Assembly: GCA_903831575.1 (NCBI GenBank) | Contig: CAIKYB010000037.1 | Coordinates: 142,398-206,397, forward strand | Direction: 5' to 3' | DNA: 64,000 nucleotides | Origin: an uncultured Bacteroidota bacterium | GTDB taxonomy: Bacteria; Bacteroidota; Bacteroidia; Chitinophagales; Chitinophagaceae | Shown here: piece by piece, positions 17,940 to 27,076 of the stretch | Position numbering within the stretch: the stretch's first letter is position 1 | How the letters are laid out: every line of letters begins with the position of its first letter | Made by a program: the position numbers and the translations under genes | The notes under the pieces: generated by a model | Seen by the model: the letters and a program-made list of their open reading frames with translations, nothing else | Database searches by the model: none | Told to the model about the DNA's origin: nothing

Positions 17940-19753
17940 TCATCCAATTTCAATACTGCTAAAAATGCTTCTTGTGGAACTTCTATATTTCCAATCTGTC
18001 GCATTCTCTTCTTACCTTCTTTTTGTTTTTCTAATAACTTTCTTTTTCTACTGATATCACCACCATAACATTTTGCGGTAACATCTTTACGCATAGCGCT
18101 GATATTTTCTCTTGCAATAACCTTCGCACCAATAGCTGCCTGAATCGCAATTTGAAACTGTTGACGTGTTAATAGATCTTTTAATTTTTCGCAAAGTCTT
18201 CTTCCAAAGTCTTGTGCACGTGTACGATGTATTAATGCACTTAGTGCATCTACTTTTTCACCGTTTAATAAGATATCCATTCTTACAATATCGCTTTCGC
18301 GAAATCCAATTGGATGGTAATCAAACGAAGCGTACCCTCTTGTTTGAGATTTTAATTTATCATAAAAATCGAATACGATTTCTGTTAAAGGCATTTCAAA
18401 AGTAAGTTCTACACGAGTTGGGGTTAAATATCCCTGATGTATCAGCATTCCTCTTTTACCAATACATAATGTCATGATGTTGCCTATATAATCTGGTTTG
18501 GTGATAATCTGTGCTTTAATAAAGGGCTCCTCAATTCTTTCCGTTCTTGTAGGGTCAGGCAAGGTAGCTGGATTGTGCACATCAATTTTTTCTCCTTTAA
18601 CAGTATAGGCGATAAAACTTACGTTTGGAACAGTTGTAATAACAGTTTGATTGAATTCTCTTTCTAATCTTTCCTGAATAATTTCCATGTGTAACAAACC
18701 GAGGAATCCACAACGGAATCCAAAACCCAATGCCTGAGAGGTTTCTAATTCAAACGTAAGCGAAGCATCATTAAGTTGAAGTTTTTCCATACAATCGCGC
18801 AACTCTTCAAACTTATCCGTATCAACTGGAAATATTCCAGCGAATACCATTGGTTTCACATCTTCAAATCCATCAATTCGTTGATTCGTGGGATTGATTA
18901 CAGTAGTGAGCGTATCTCCTACTTTAACTTCTTTTGCATTCTTGATACCTGTAATAATATATCCTACATCTCCGCAATGCACTTCGTCTTTCTTTTCCAT
19001 CCCTAATTTCAATATGCCCACTTCATCTGCTTCATATTCTTTTTCGGTACTGAAAAACTTAACTTTATCTCCTTTCTTTATGGAGCCATTAAATATTCTA
19101 TAATAGATGATAATTCCTCTGAAGCTATTGAAAACACTGTCAAAAATTAAAGCTTGTAAAGGAGCATCTTGAGAGCCCTTTGGAGCTGGGATTCTTTCAC
19201 AAATAGCATGTAAGATTTCTTCAATTCCAATTCCTGATTTTCCACTTGCTAATAAAATATCTTCTTCCTTACAACCTACAAGATCTATAATTTGGTCTTT
19301 AACTTCAGGGATCATTGCCCCATCCATATCGATTTTATTAATTACAGGAATGATTTCTAAATCATTTTCAATAGCTAAATATAAATTACTGATAGTTTGA
19401 GCTTGAATTCCTTGAGTGGCATCAACTAACAGTAAAGCACCCTCGCAAGCAGCAAGCGCACGACTTACCTCATAGCTAAAATCCACATGGCCGGGAGTAT
19501 CTATTAAATTTAAAGTGTAAATTCCGTCAGGTGCTGCATTAGGAGAACCTAGATTCGAATAAGGATAATTAATCTGAATGGCATGACTTTTAATTGTAAT
19601 TCCTTTTTCTCTTTCCAAATCCATGTCATCCAAAACCTGAGACTGCATATCTCGTTCACTTATAGTATTGGTTGTTTGAAGCAACCTATCTGCTAATGTG
19701 CTTTTCCCATGATCAATATGTGCGATTATGCAAAAATTTCTGATATTCTTCAT
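17936..19753 (-). CDS. lepA: Elongation factor 4 (LepA), translational GTPase
   Basis: Ribosome-associated GTPase of 605 residues. The G domain has [33 protein letters not shown] and NKIDMDGA. The C-terminal domain typical of EF4 contains [11 protein letters not shown] and [18 protein letters not shown]. It is monocistronic on the minus strand. A TATTTTTG element sits at 19780-19787, and AGAAAGGAA, one of the few Shine-Dalgarno-like sequences noticed, lies directly upstream of the ATG. Confidence 0.97.
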   Translation of the reverse strand: MKNIRNFCIIAHIDHGKSTLADRLLQTTNTISERDMQSQVLDDMDLEREKGITIKSHAIQINYPYSNLGSPNAAPDGIYTLNLIDTPGHVDFSYEVSRALAACEGALLLVDATQGIQAQTISNLYLAIENDLEIIPVINKIDMDGAMIPEVKDQIIDLVGCKEEDILLASGKSGIGIEEILHAICERIPAPKGSQDAPLQALIFDSVFNSFRGIIIYYRIFNGSIKKGDKVKFFSTEKEYEADEVGILKLGMEKKDEVHCGDVGYIITGIKNAKEVKVGDTLTTVINPTNQRIDGFEDVKPMVFAGIFPVDTDKFEELRDCMEKLQLNDASLTFELETSQALGFGFRCGFLGLLHMEIIQERLEREFNQTVITTVPNVSFIAYTVKGEKIDVHNPATLPDPTRTERIEEPFIKAQIITKPDYIGNIMTLCIGKRGMLIHQGYLTPTRVELTFEMPLTEIVFDFYDKLKSQTRGYASFDYHPIGFRESDIVRMDILLNGEKVDALSALIHRTRAQDFGRRLCEKLKDLLTRQQFQIAIQAAIGAKVIARENISAMRKDVTAKCYGGDISRKRKLLEKQKEGKKRMRQIGNIEVPQEAFLAVLKLDD

Positions 19754-19779
19754 TTCCTTTCTTTCAGCTTTTGAGATTG

Positions 19780-19787
19780 CAAAAATA
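19780..19787 (-). promoter_or_regulatory. -7 element of lepA
   Basis: TATTTTTG (TAnnTTTG consensus) lies 26 nt upstream of the lepA ATG and predicts a 5' leader of about 20 nt. Confidence 0.6.
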
Positions 19788-19933
19788 ACTTATTTTAAGC
19801 GTAAATCACAATGATTAGAAATGAACTTACTGACATCTTTAATAATTATCATCAATTGAAAAAGTGAGATAATTTAGAATAATGCTGTGGTCAATCTTAA
19901 AGGTAGAATTTCGAAGAGGAAATGCTGTTTATT

Positions 19934-20695
19934 TTACTTTAAACTTTTAATTATAGTCAAAAACTCTGTTGCATTAAGACTTGCACCACCAATTAACCCG
20001 CCATCAACATCAGAGTTGTTGAAAATTTCTTCAGCATTTGACCCTTTTACACTTCCTCCATATAAAATGGAAATACTTTCTGCGGTTGTTATTCCAAATT
20101 GGGTAGACAATACTTTTCTTATGTGTGCATGCATTTCCTGGGCTTCTTCACTAGTTGCTGTTTTTCCTGTGCCAATTGCCCAAATTGGTTCATAGGCGAT
20201 TACGACTTTTTTTATTTGCTCTGTTGTTAATTGAAATAGACTTTCTCTCAATTGATGCTCAACGAAAGTGTTTTGATTATTGGATTCTCTTGTGCCTAAG
20301 GATTCACCGCAACAAAAAATGGGATGAATATTCGATTCTAAAGCAAGATCAACTTTTTGTTTCAGTACTTTATTGTCTTCATGGTTGTATAATCTTCTTT
20401 CACTATGTCCGATGATAACATATTTTATCCCAATTCCATCCAGCATTTCCGAACTTACTTCTCCAGTATAAGCTCCATTTTTTGTTGACGCACAATTTTG
20501 TGCAGCGACAAAAAATGAATTTTTATTTCCGATAATATTTTTAATATTTATTAGATAAGGAAAAGGTACAGCGAATACAACCTGTTGATTGTCTTTTAAA
20601 GAAAGAGTAGCTTTTAATATTTCATCAACTAAAGATTCCGCTTCAATGTTACTTAAATTCATTTTCCAATTTGCTACAATAATTTGTTTCCGCAT
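19934..20695 (-). CDS. tpiA: Triosephosphate isomerase
   Basis: Glycolytic isomerase of 253 residues. The substrate lysine is in ANWKMN, the catalytic histidine region in IIGHSERR, the catalytic glutamate in AYEPIWAIGTGKTA, and the phosphate-gripping loop in ILYGGSVKG. It starts 3 nt after the end of a GlmU-like gene and is probably co-transcribed with it. Nothing unusual in length or motifs. Confidence 0.97.
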   Translation of the reverse strand: MRKQIIVANWKMNLSNIEAESLVDEILKATLSLKDNQQVVFAVPFPYLINIKNIIGNKNSFFVAAQNCASTKNGAYTGEVSSEMLDGIGIKYVIIGHSERRLYNHEDNKVLKQKVDLALESNIHPIFCCGESLGTRESNNQNTFVEHQLRESLFQLTTEQIKKVVIAYEPIWAIGTGKTATSEEAQEMHAHIRKVLSTQFGITTAESISILYGGSVKGSNAEEIFNNSDVDGGLIGGASLNATEFLTIIKSLK

Positions 20696-20698
20696 ATT

Positions 20699-21748
20699 TT
20701 ATTTTTCTTTAGAATATAATGATGTTAGTATTTCAATTTCAGCAGTTGTAATCGAATTGTTTTTCATTTTTTTCCAATTGTCAATATCACTGATTGCTTT
20801 ATCTAATTCATATCGTTTCTTACCCCAGCTAAAATTACTTGAATATTTTGGAGGAAAACCAGGTTCGAATATATTGCAACAAACTCCTACAATACTTCCG
20901 GTATTGAATGAAGTATTAATCGCACTTCGGCTAAAATCTCCCATAATAAGCCCAGCTTTATTACCAGCGGAAATAGGTTCAGCAAATGTATCTAATTGAT
21001 ACTTGACCTCACTGCCATTATTTTTTACATTACTGTTGCTGGTGCCTGCTCCCAAATTACACCATGCTCCTATTACACTATCGCCTAAATAGCCATCATG
21101 AGCTTTGTTGCTATTGTCCAGTATAATGGAATTCTTTATTTCTCCTCCAACAACGCAGTTTTGACCAATTGTTGTTGCGCCGTATATTTTAGTTCCCATC
21201 TTTACCACACTATTTTCACCTAATGAAAAAGGCCCACGAATTAAACTTCCTTCCATGATCTGCGTGTTCTTGCCAATGTAAATTGGTCCGCTTGATGCAT
21301 TTAAAGAACTGTATTCGATTTGAGCCCCTTCTTCCACGAAGATATCTTTTGTGTTGATGATATTATTGGATGAAGAAATAGGGGCTGATATTCTATTTTG
21401 TGTAAGATATTCAAAATCTTTTCTGAGTGCCCAATCGTTGTATTGAAAAATATGCCAGGGATATTTAATGATTTTTATTGCGGAGCTTTCATTGATTTCT
21501 TTATTAAAACTTGATAATTCAATTAGGTGTGTATAATTTTCATTTGTTGGAATAATATTCGCTGGAATTGAAATGTAATCTTTGCAGTTTTCTGTGGAAA
21601 TAATAATATGGTATCCTTTATTATGAACAAGTAATTCCCATTTTTCTCTTATGGAAGAAATGCCTATTCTAATCTCTGAAACATGTCTGGTTAGAGATAA
21701 AGGTGTTAGTGTTTTTTTACAAAGGTTATCATCTAAGAAAATGTTCAT
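20699..21748 (-). CDS. GlmU-like putative sugar nucleotidyltransferase
   Basis: A 349-residue protein. The N-terminal half begins FLDDNLCKKTLTPLSLTRHVSEIRIG and lacks the usual LAAGxGTRM pyrophosphorylase loop. The C-terminal half has hexapeptide repeats of a left-handed beta-helix (GPIYIGKNTQIMEGSLIRGP and following). This combination matches the Bacteroidetes group annotated as GlmU-family or putative sugar nucleotidyl transferase. The repeat half suggests acyl or acetyl transfer; the first half may not be a working nucleotidyltransferase. It is followed by tpiA in a likely two-gene operon. Confidence 0.8.
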   Translation of the reverse strand: MNIFLDDNLCKKTLTPLSLTRHVSEIRIGISSIREKWELLVHNKGYHIIISTENCKDYISIPANIIPTNENYTHLIELSSFNKEINESSAIKIIKYPWHIFQYNDWALRKDFEYLTQNRISAPISSSNNIINTKDIFVEEGAQIEYSSLNASSGPIYIGKNTQIMEGSLIRGPFSLGENSVVKMGTKIYGATTIGQNCVVGGEIKNSIILDNSNKAHDGYLGDSVIGAWCNLGAGTSNSNVKNNGSEVKYQLDTFAEPISAGNKAGLIMGDFSRSAINTSFNTGSIVGVCCNIFEPGFPPKYSSNFSWGKKRYELDKAISDIDNWKKMKNNSITTAEIEILTSLYSKEK

Positions 21749-21843
21749 GATAATAAAAGTAGTAAGTTATTAATAAAAATAAGGGTTTATGTTGTATCTC
21801 CATATTATTATTGGTATAAAATTGAGATTAGGTTTAATTGAAA

Positions 21844-21877
21844 AAAAAATCCCAACGATAAGCGTCGGGATTTTTAA
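21844..21877 (-). terminator. Intrinsic terminator after L31
   Basis: On the minus strand AAATCCCGACG-CTTAT-CGTTGGGATTTTTTTTT forms a stable stem (one G-U pair) followed by a T-run. It lies about 20 nt after the L31 stop and separates L31 from the GlmU-like gene. Confidence 0.85.
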
Positions 21878-21896
21878 ATAGTATATAATAAAGCTT

Positions 21897-22154
21897 TTAT
21901 TTTGCTTTTTTCTCGTAACGTTTTTTGAATTTATCAATACGACCTGCAGTATCAACCAGTACATTTTTACCAGTATAAAAAGGGTGAGATGTGTTAGAGA
22001 TCTCCAATTTGATAACTGGATATTCTTGACCATCACCTTCAAACACTATTGTTTCACCAGTGTTAGCAGTAGAACGACTTAAAAAAGTGTGCCCATTACT
22101 CATGTCTTTAAAAACAACTGTTCTGTAATTTTTTGGGTGTATTTCTTGTTTCAT
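21897..22154 (-). CDS. rpmE2: 50S ribosomal protein L31, type B
   Basis: Ribosomal protein bL31 of 85 residues. It begins [18 protein letters not shown] and has the conserved [21 protein letters not shown]. The zinc-ligand cysteines of type A L31 are absent, so this is the zinc-independent form. It is a single gene with its own hairpin-bearing leader (22170-22187) and a terminator. Confidence 0.95.
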   Translation of the reverse strand: MKQEIHPKNYRTVVFKDMSNGHTFLSRSTANTGETIVFEGDGQEYPVIKLEISNTSHPFYTGKNVLVDTAGRIDKFKKRYEKKAK

Positions 22155-22169
22155 TTTTATTTTTTTTGT

Positions 22170-22187
22170 GTACGGGTTTTGCCGTAC
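22170..22187 (-). promoter_or_regulatory. Hairpin in the L31 leader
   Basis: GTACGG-CAAAAC-CCGTAC is a perfect 6-bp stem with a 6-nt loop, 15 nt upstream of the L31 ATG, followed by an A-run. The promoter-like TATTTTCG lies about 20 nt farther upstream. Ribosomal protein genes often carry autoregulatory leader structures, so it is a candidate L31-binding leader; this is inference. Confidence 0.45.
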
Positions 22188-22250
22188 TTGTTATTTTTGA
22201 GATGCGAAAATAGGTAATTTTACTTTAAAATGGAAATTTTAATGGATAAA

Positions 22251-22742
22251 CTAACTCTTCATATTAATGTATTGAAGTGCCAATCCTATGTCCCAGGTCT
22301 TACTGAGAGCTATAACTTCCTGTAAATCATCTATTTTTTTGCCGGTTATCCTAATAATATCATCCATTATGGCAACTTGAACTTTCAAGCCACTTTCTTT
22401 TATTAATTTGACTATCTTCTTTGCATCTTCCTGTTTTATGCCATTTCTAACAGCAACTTCTTTCTTTGTAACTTTTCCACTTATAAAAGCATCTTTACTC
22501 AGATCATATATTTCAGCAGCGAGTCCTTGTTTGATACTTCTGCTAATTAGCACATCAACGATCTGGTCGATTTTCATTTCACTATCTGCTTCAAGATTTA
22601 ATTTAAATTCCTTTTTGTTGAGTTCAATCACAACATGAGAACCTTTAAAGTCAAAGCGGTTTGTGATTTCTTTATTTACAACGTTTATTGCATTATCTAG
22701 TGTTTGCAAATCTACTTTACTTACGAGGTCAAAAGAAGCCAT
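22251..22742 (-). CDS. YajQ-family nucleotide-binding protein
   Basis: A 163-residue cytoplasmic protein with the family start MASFDLVSKVDLQTLDNAIN, the stretch NRFDFKGSHVVIELN, and the ending DLQEVIALSKTWDIGLALQY. YajQ proteins fold into two ferredoxin-like domains. In some proteobacteria they bind cyclic di-GMP, but that has not been shown generally. It lies 12 nt after lgt and ends a likely bacilliredoxin-lgt-yajQ operon. Confidence 0.93.
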   Translation of the reverse strand: MASFDLVSKVDLQTLDNAINVVNKEITNRFDFKGSHVVIELNKKEFKLNLEADSEMKIDQIVDVLISRSIKQGLAAEIYDLSKDAFISGKVTKKEVAVRNGIKQEDAKKIVKLIKESGLKVQVAIMDDIIRITGKKIDDLQEVIALSKTWDIGLALQYINMKS

Positions 22743-22754
22743 AATGTGTTAGGT

Positions 22755-24095
22755 TTAAGATTTAAAATTTAAGTTGTCTGCGTTTGAATATTTCAACTTG
22801 GAGTATACCATTAAGCTAATTCCTCCGATCATTAAGCATAATGCAATGAATTGAGCTTGTGTTGATTGAAAGCCCATAATCTCGTAAAATCTATTTACTC
22901 TTAAGCGTTCGATTAGGAGTCGTTCTGCACCATTAATAGTTAAGTAAATTCCAAACATCAACATAGGGGCTTTTATGCTACTACGTTTTAGCCACATTAT
23001 TAAAAAGAAAAATGAACAAATAATAGTCTCGAAAAGTGGCGTTGGAAATACTGGTTGTGGCAAAATGTGATTGTGTTCATCAGTAATACCTGGCATAATG
23101 ATTCCGTCTTTGTTTACATTTTGTGGATATGAATAAGCGAATAGCCAAGCTGGTAAAAATGAAGGAGCAACGAAAGGATAATGCGGCACTTGATCTAATG
23201 TTGGATAAACCCGGTCTGTGACATATATAGCTTTTGCAGCATCATTTACCATCCCTTGAAGATAGTAAGTCTCGTTATTTTTAAGATTATTTTTAAAGTC
23301 ATCCCCTTTAGCTAAAACAACTTTTCCTGTATTGTCGCTCACGTAAGCGCTATTGTATATTCCCCAATCTCCATCTCCAGAAATCTGACAACCAATTCTT
23401 CCGATAGCATATGCAATCATTAAAGCAGGTGCTGCAGCGTCAACTAAATATTTAAGTCTTATCCCTTTAGTATATGAATACCAGCATATTGCGATAGATG
23501 CCATAATTAATCCGCCGTAAAATGCTAGTCCACTTTGTGAAAATAAACGTTCTATAGGATGAGCCCAAAAATCGTCCCAATGTTCAAGATTATCAAAAAG
23601 TTTTGCGCCTAAAATTCCAAATATTAAACCGAGTATGATAATGTCGCCTACCCTATCATGTGGCCAAATTCTGATTGTTCTGTGTTCAGGTGTCTTTAAT
23701 TTTTGTTTATTCTTCTCCCACCATTTAATAAAAATCAAGACAAGGGCAAGAGCTATTCCTCCTTGTATGCTGCCTTGTTTTGAAAATATATATTCCTGAG
23801 GTGAAATGTCATCAGCTTTCGTTAAAAAAATCCCTAAAAACTTATATCCAAATATAAATCCTATTATACCATTGGTCAATAATTCAAAGAATGAAGCCGG
23901 ATTCCCTACAGTAATTATTTCTTCTCTTGGTAGAAATAATCCTTGTTTTTCTTTTCTTTTCAATTCAATAGATAAAACCCAGGCAGCTACTAAAAATCCA
24001 AGTGCAACCATTAAACCAAAAGTATTTAAAAAGCTTAACGATTTCCATTCTACACCGAATAGATCCTTAAAAACATAATATAAATTTGGATACAT
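22755..24095 (-). CDS. lgt: Prolipoprotein diacylglyceryl transferase, long form
   Basis: Inner-membrane enzyme that puts diacylglycerol on the lipobox cysteine of prolipoproteins. It is multi-spanning with the Lgt signature around AIGRIGCQISGDGDWG. The C-terminal FPTPLFETI and the helix with NGAERLLIERLRVN are also typical. At 446 residues it is much longer than the ~270-300 of E. coli Lgt. About 110 extra residues lie between the signature and the FPTPLFET block, and the first periplasmic part is also extended. Similar long forms are usual in Bacteroidetes as far as I recall. It precedes yajQ and follows a bacilliredoxin gene by 16 nt. Confidence 0.92.
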   Translation of the reverse strand: MYPNLYYVFKDLFGVEWKSLSFLNTFGLMVALGFLVAAWVLSIELKRKEKQGLFLPREEIITVGNPASFFELLTNGIIGFIFGYKFLGIFLTKADDISPQEYIFSKQGSIQGGIALALVLIFIKWWEKNKQKLKTPEHRTIRIWPHDRVGDIIILGLIFGILGAKLFDNLEHWDDFWAHPIERLFSQSGLAFYGGLIMASIAICWYSYTKGIRLKYLVDAAAPALMIAYAIGRIGCQISGDGDWGIYNSAYVSDNTGKVVLAKGDDFKNNLKNNETYYLQGMVNDAAKAIYVTDRVYPTLDQVPHYPFVAPSFLPAWLFAYSYPQNVNKDGIIMPGITDEHNHILPQPVFPTPLFETIICSFFFLIMWLKRSSIKAPMLMFGIYLTINGAERLLIERLRVNRFYEIMGFQSTQAQFIALCLMIGGISLMVYSKLKYSNADNLNFKS

Positions 24096-24111
24096 TTGAA
24101 GTTTATTTTGT

Positions 24112-24528
24112 TTAGTTACAATAATTTTCGAATGCGCCCATTAAATTGTCTGCAATCATTTGCGCACTTCTGCCTTCAATATTGTGACGTTCTATAAAGT
24201 GAACCAATTGACCATCTTTAAACAATGCGATAGCAGGAGATGTTGGCGGATATGGCAAAAGATATTCTCTTACTTTTTTAACAGCATCAATATCAAAACC
24301 TGCAAAGCTGGTGGTAATGTGATCTGGTTTTTTAAGCGTATTTTTTACAGCCATCAATACTCCTGGTCTTGCAGTACCTGCACTACAGCCGCAAACTGAA
24401 TTAATCATAACTAAAGTAGTGCCTTTCTCATCCATTACTTTTTGAACATCATCTGCTGTTAAGAGTTCTTGAAAACCATTTTCGGTTAACTCTTCTTTCA
24501 TTGGGATTACAATTTCTGCGGGATACAT
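24112..24528 (-). CDS. BrxA/BrxB-family bacilliredoxin
   Basis: Thioredoxin-fold protein of 138 residues with the active site SVCGCSAGTARPG, the CGC motif of bacilliredoxins (YphP/YqiW). In Firmicutes these remove bacillithiol from proteins. Bacillithiol-like thiols are also reported in Bacteroidetes, so the same role is plausible. It is the first gene of the run with lgt and yajQ, transcribed on the minus strand after the speA gene. Confidence 0.92.
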   Translation of the reverse strand: MYPAEIVIPMKEELTENGFQELLTADDVQKVMDEKGTTLVMINSVCGCSAGTARPGVLMAVKNTLKKPDHITTSFAGFDIDAVKKVREYLLPYPPTSPAIALFKDGQLVHFIERHNIEGRSAQMIADNLMGAFENYCN

Positions 24529-24579
24529 ATTTTTTAGTTTTTAAGATTTATTAGTTGGTTAGTTTATTGGTTGATTTGT

Positions 24580-25995
24580 TTAATAGCCTAAAATCTTCAA
24601 CATGCTTTGAGCAGTTTGTTCTTTTGCATAAACCCAATCTACTAATTTACCATTTTTATCATGGCCAATGATAATATGTTTTGGCGAAGGTATCATACAA
24701 TGTTTGATACCGCCATAGCCACTTATTTGATCCTGATAAGCACCTGTATGAAAGAATCCAACGTATAAGGGTTCTCCATCTTCTAATTTTGGAAGAAACA
24801 CTTCATTGATATGCTCTTCAGAATCATAATAATCATGGCTATCACAGGTGATTCCTCCCAATACTACACGGTGGTATTCATTATCCCATTTATTTATAGG
24901 TAGCATTAGAAATTTCTCTCCAATACCCCATGTGTCAGGTAAAGTTGTGATAAATGAAGAATCAATCATGTACCAGGTTTCCCTGTCATTCTGCATTTTC
25001 TGTCCTATAACACTATAAATGTGTGCCATGCTTTCTCCTACAGTGTAACTACCAAATTCTGTAAAAATATTGGGCATGGGGACTTTGCTTCTTGTGCAGG
25101 CAACTTTTATATTTCTAACAATTTCATTGATCATGAATTGATAATCGTATTCAAAACCCAGGGAATGTTTTATGGGAAAACCTCCACCAATATTGATGGA
25201 ATCCAATTCAGGGCAAATTTTCTTTAATTGACAATAAAGGTTGACCACTTTATTCAACTCACTCCAATAATAAATATCATCCTTTATTCCTTTATTCAAA
25301 AAGATATGAAGCATTTTTAATTGAAAACGATGCTCATTCCCTTCTATTTTATCAACATAAAATTCAAGTATATCTTTTGCACGTATGCCTAAACGAGATG
25401 TATAAAAAGGGAAGTTTGGCTCTTCTTCTGCGGCGACTCTTATGCCTAGATTAAATGGGACTCTGACAGATTTGATATAGGCCTTTAGCTCTTCTTTATT
25501 ATCAAGGATTGGTATTACGTTTTTAAACCCTCCATTTAATAATCCCGCAATTCTTTGTGTGTATGGTTTTTGTTTATAGCCATTGCAGATAATGAATATG
25601 TCCTTGTTTATTTTCTTTTTTTCATAAAGCTTTTTAATGATATCGATATCATAAGCATAAGAAGTTTCGAGATGAATATCGTTTTTTAGTGCTTCTTCAA
25701 CTACAAAAGAAAAGTGTGAACTTTTGGTGCAATAGCAATAATTATATTTTCCGGTGTATTTGTGTTTTTTAAAAGCATTGGCAAACATAGTTTTAGCTTT
25801 GTTAATTTGCTTGCCAATTTTCGGTAAATAACTAAGTTTGAGTGGTGTGCCGTATTTGTCTATTAAAGCCTTAATGTCTTGGTTGTTATATTGTAGATAA
25901 TTGTTTACTAATTTAAAATCCTCTTGAGGGAAATTAAATGTTTGATTTACCAAATCTCTGTAGGTATTGTTCATGCTTTCGTTGGTCATTCTCAA
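24580..25995 (-). CDS. speA: Arginine decarboxylase, PLP fold type III
   Basis: Decarboxylates arginine to agmatine for polyamine synthesis. It is an alanine-racemase-fold PLP enzyme of 471 residues. The PLP lysine is probably in YCYCTKSSHF near residue 90; the phosphate-binding region SINIGGGFPIKH and the catalytic cysteine region GITCDSHD follow. This compact version is common in Bacteroidetes, shorter than the ~630-660 residues of E. coli SpeA. The exact start is uncertain (MRMTNESMNN offers three ATGs). Substrate by motif memory; diaminopimelate decarboxylase is less likely because HSYA-type DapF-linked motifs are absent. Confidence 0.82.
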   Translation of the reverse strand: MRMTNESMNNTYRDLVNQTFNFPQEDFKLVNNYLQYNNQDIKALIDKYGTPLKLSYLPKIGKQINKAKTMFANAFKKHKYTGKYNYCYCTKSSHFSFVVEEALKNDIHLETSYAYDIDIIKKLYEKKKINKDIFIICNGYKQKPYTQRIAGLLNGGFKNVIPILDNKEELKAYIKSVRVPFNLGIRVAAEEEPNFPFYTSRLGIRAKDILEFYVDKIEGNEHRFQLKMLHIFLNKGIKDDIYYWSELNKVVNLYCQLKKICPELDSINIGGGFPIKHSLGFEYDYQFMINEIVRNIKVACTRSKVPMPNIFTEFGSYTVGESMAHIYSVIGQKMQNDRETWYMIDSSFITTLPDTWGIGEKFLMLPINKWDNEYHRVVLGGITCDSHDYYDSEEHINEVFLPKLEDGEPLYVGFFHTGAYQDQISGYGGIKHCMIPSPKHIIIGHDKNGKLVDWVYAKEQTAQSMLKILGY

Positions 25996-26053
25996 AAATA
26001 AAGTTTAATAAAATTAAGTTTGTAAAGATATTATTTAAGAATAGAATCTAAAT

Positions 26054-26089
26054 ATAAAATCCGGATACCATACAGGACCCGGATTTCAA
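26054..26089 (-). terminator. Terminator-like hairpin after rplT
   Basis: On the minus strand AAATCCGG...CCGGATTTTATATTT gives an 8-bp stem around a 14-nt loop, followed by a T-rich tail. It lies 25 nt after the rplT stop, with speA beyond it. Confidence 0.65.
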
Positions 26090-26110
26090 ATTATTATTTG
26101 TACAGTTTAT

Positions 26111-26455
26111 TTATTTAACTGAATCAACAAGTTTTTTGAAAGACTCGGGTTCATTCATTGCTAAATCAGCTAAAACCTTACGATTCAGATCAATTTTCTT
26201 TTCGTTTAGTTTATTGATGAACTGGCTGTAAGTCATTCCTTCAGCTCTTACAGCTGCATTAATACGAGCAATCCATAATGTGCGGTATTCACGCTTTTTT
26301 AATTTGCGTCCAACATAACTATAAGTAAGACCTTTTTCCATTACGTTTTTCGCAACGGTGTATACATTTTTACGTTTGCCGTAATATCCTTTAGCGGCTT
26401 TTAATATTCTTTTGCGGCGAGCTCTGCTGGCTACTGCATTTACTGAACGTGGCAT
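26111..26455 (-). CDS. rplT: 50S ribosomal protein L20
   Basis: Ribosomal protein bL20 (114 residues): [20 protein letters not shown] at the N-terminus, then [10 protein letters not shown] and [13 protein letters not shown], all family-typical. It follows rpmI by 48 nt. In many bacteria L20 represses its own operon by binding a leader RNA; here a structured leader lies upstream of rpmI. Confidence 0.97.
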   Translation of the reverse strand: MPRSVNAVASRARRKRILKAAKGYYGKRKNVYTVAKNVMEKGLTYSYVGRKLKKREYRTLWIARINAAVRAEGMTYSQFINKLNEKKIDLNRKVLADLAMNEPESFKKLVDSVK

Positions 26456-26503
26456 ATTTTAATTTTTTTAAGTTAATGATTGATAAATTGTTAATGGGAC
26501 TTA

Positions 26504-26701
26504 TTATTTCATACCCAATAAACGCTTAACAAAATGCATATTTGCGTCAGCAACTGTACCATCCATACGCATATTGCGTTTGCGTTTAGTTGATTTCTTA
26601 GTAAGGATGTGACGTTTAAAAGCTTTTTGAAAAGTGATTTTACCTGATCCGGTAACTTTAAAGCGCTTTTTTGCGCTGCTGTTGGTTTTAACCTTTGGCA
26701 T
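26504..26701 (-). CDS. rpmI: 50S ribosomal protein L35
   Basis: Ribosomal protein bL35 (65 residues) with [20 protein letters not shown] and [19 protein letters not shown]. It heads a two-gene rpmI-rplT unit. The partner infC, normally directly upstream, is 2.7 kb away, so this unit has its own promoter (26802-26809) and a ~95-nt leader. Confidence 0.97.
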   Translation of the reverse strand: MPKVKTNSSAKKRFKVTGSGKITFQKAFKRHILTKKSTKRKRNMRMDGTVADANMHFVKRLLGMK

Positions 26702-26797
26702 TATATAACTTATTTTAGTTACTCCCTGCTGGCGTTCCGAACTGACGGAAACTTATGGAGCCTTGTGGGAAATGATTGAAAAGATTGCTCTTTTCGG
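26702..26797 (-). promoter_or_regulatory. Structured 5' leader of rpmI-rplT
   Basis: The minus-strand leader can fold as nested helices: CCC (26769-26767) with GGG (26726-26724), GCC-type pairing of 26760-26762 with 26731-26733, and TTCCG/CGGAA (26750-26746 with 26739-26735). There is also an upstream GAAAAG-AGCAAT-CTTTTC hairpin, and TAACT-AAAATA-AGTTA directly before the ATG. Such a leader suits autoregulation by L20 or L35, known in other phyla with different folds. The pairing is by eye only. Confidence 0.45.
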
Positions 26798-26801
26798 GCT
26801 G

Positions 26802-26809
26802 CAAATATA
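26802..26809 (-). promoter_or_regulatory. -7 element of rpmI-rplT
   Basis: TATATTTG (TAnnTTTG) lies 101 nt upstream of the rpmI ATG and defines an independent transcript for the two ribosomal proteins. Confidence 0.65.
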
Positions 26810-27076
26810 GTCTTTTATTGTAGATTTCAACAATAATACTTGATTTTTATTTTGGAGATGTTGATTAGGTAATTGCTGGGATTTCTAAGATTATGGCGAT
26901 ACATTGACTTTTGTCCATTGATTTTTCGTTAGTATTGTTGCCTTTTGTGGTTCGAACCAAGGCAAAAAAAGGCATTACACACCTTATTCTACAATAGAGT
27001 TTCGATAATGTGATTCGTACCACTTTGTAAGATTAGGTGAGGTGTTAAAGATTAAAAATAAATAGGAGGATGTTGA
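26810..27076. other. Gene-free spacer with an inverted repeat
   Basis: Together with the rpmI leader this is a 375-nt stretch without a gene. It holds TTGCCTT (26938-26944) paired with AAGGCAA (26959-26965), enclosing the palindrome GGTTCGAACC (26949-26958). The T-loop-like GGTTCGAACC suggested a tRNA, but no acceptor, D or anticodon arms fit. Beyond that I see nothing I can name. Confidence 0.4.

Noticed and set aside
21770-22042. 90-codon minus-strand ORF
   Set aside because: Spans the L31 gene in another frame and its terminator; no coding features.
26938-26965. tRNA gene suggested by GGTTCGAACC
   Set aside because: The stem pairs needed for a T-arm do not form on either strand, and no acceptor, D or anticodon arm fits around it.
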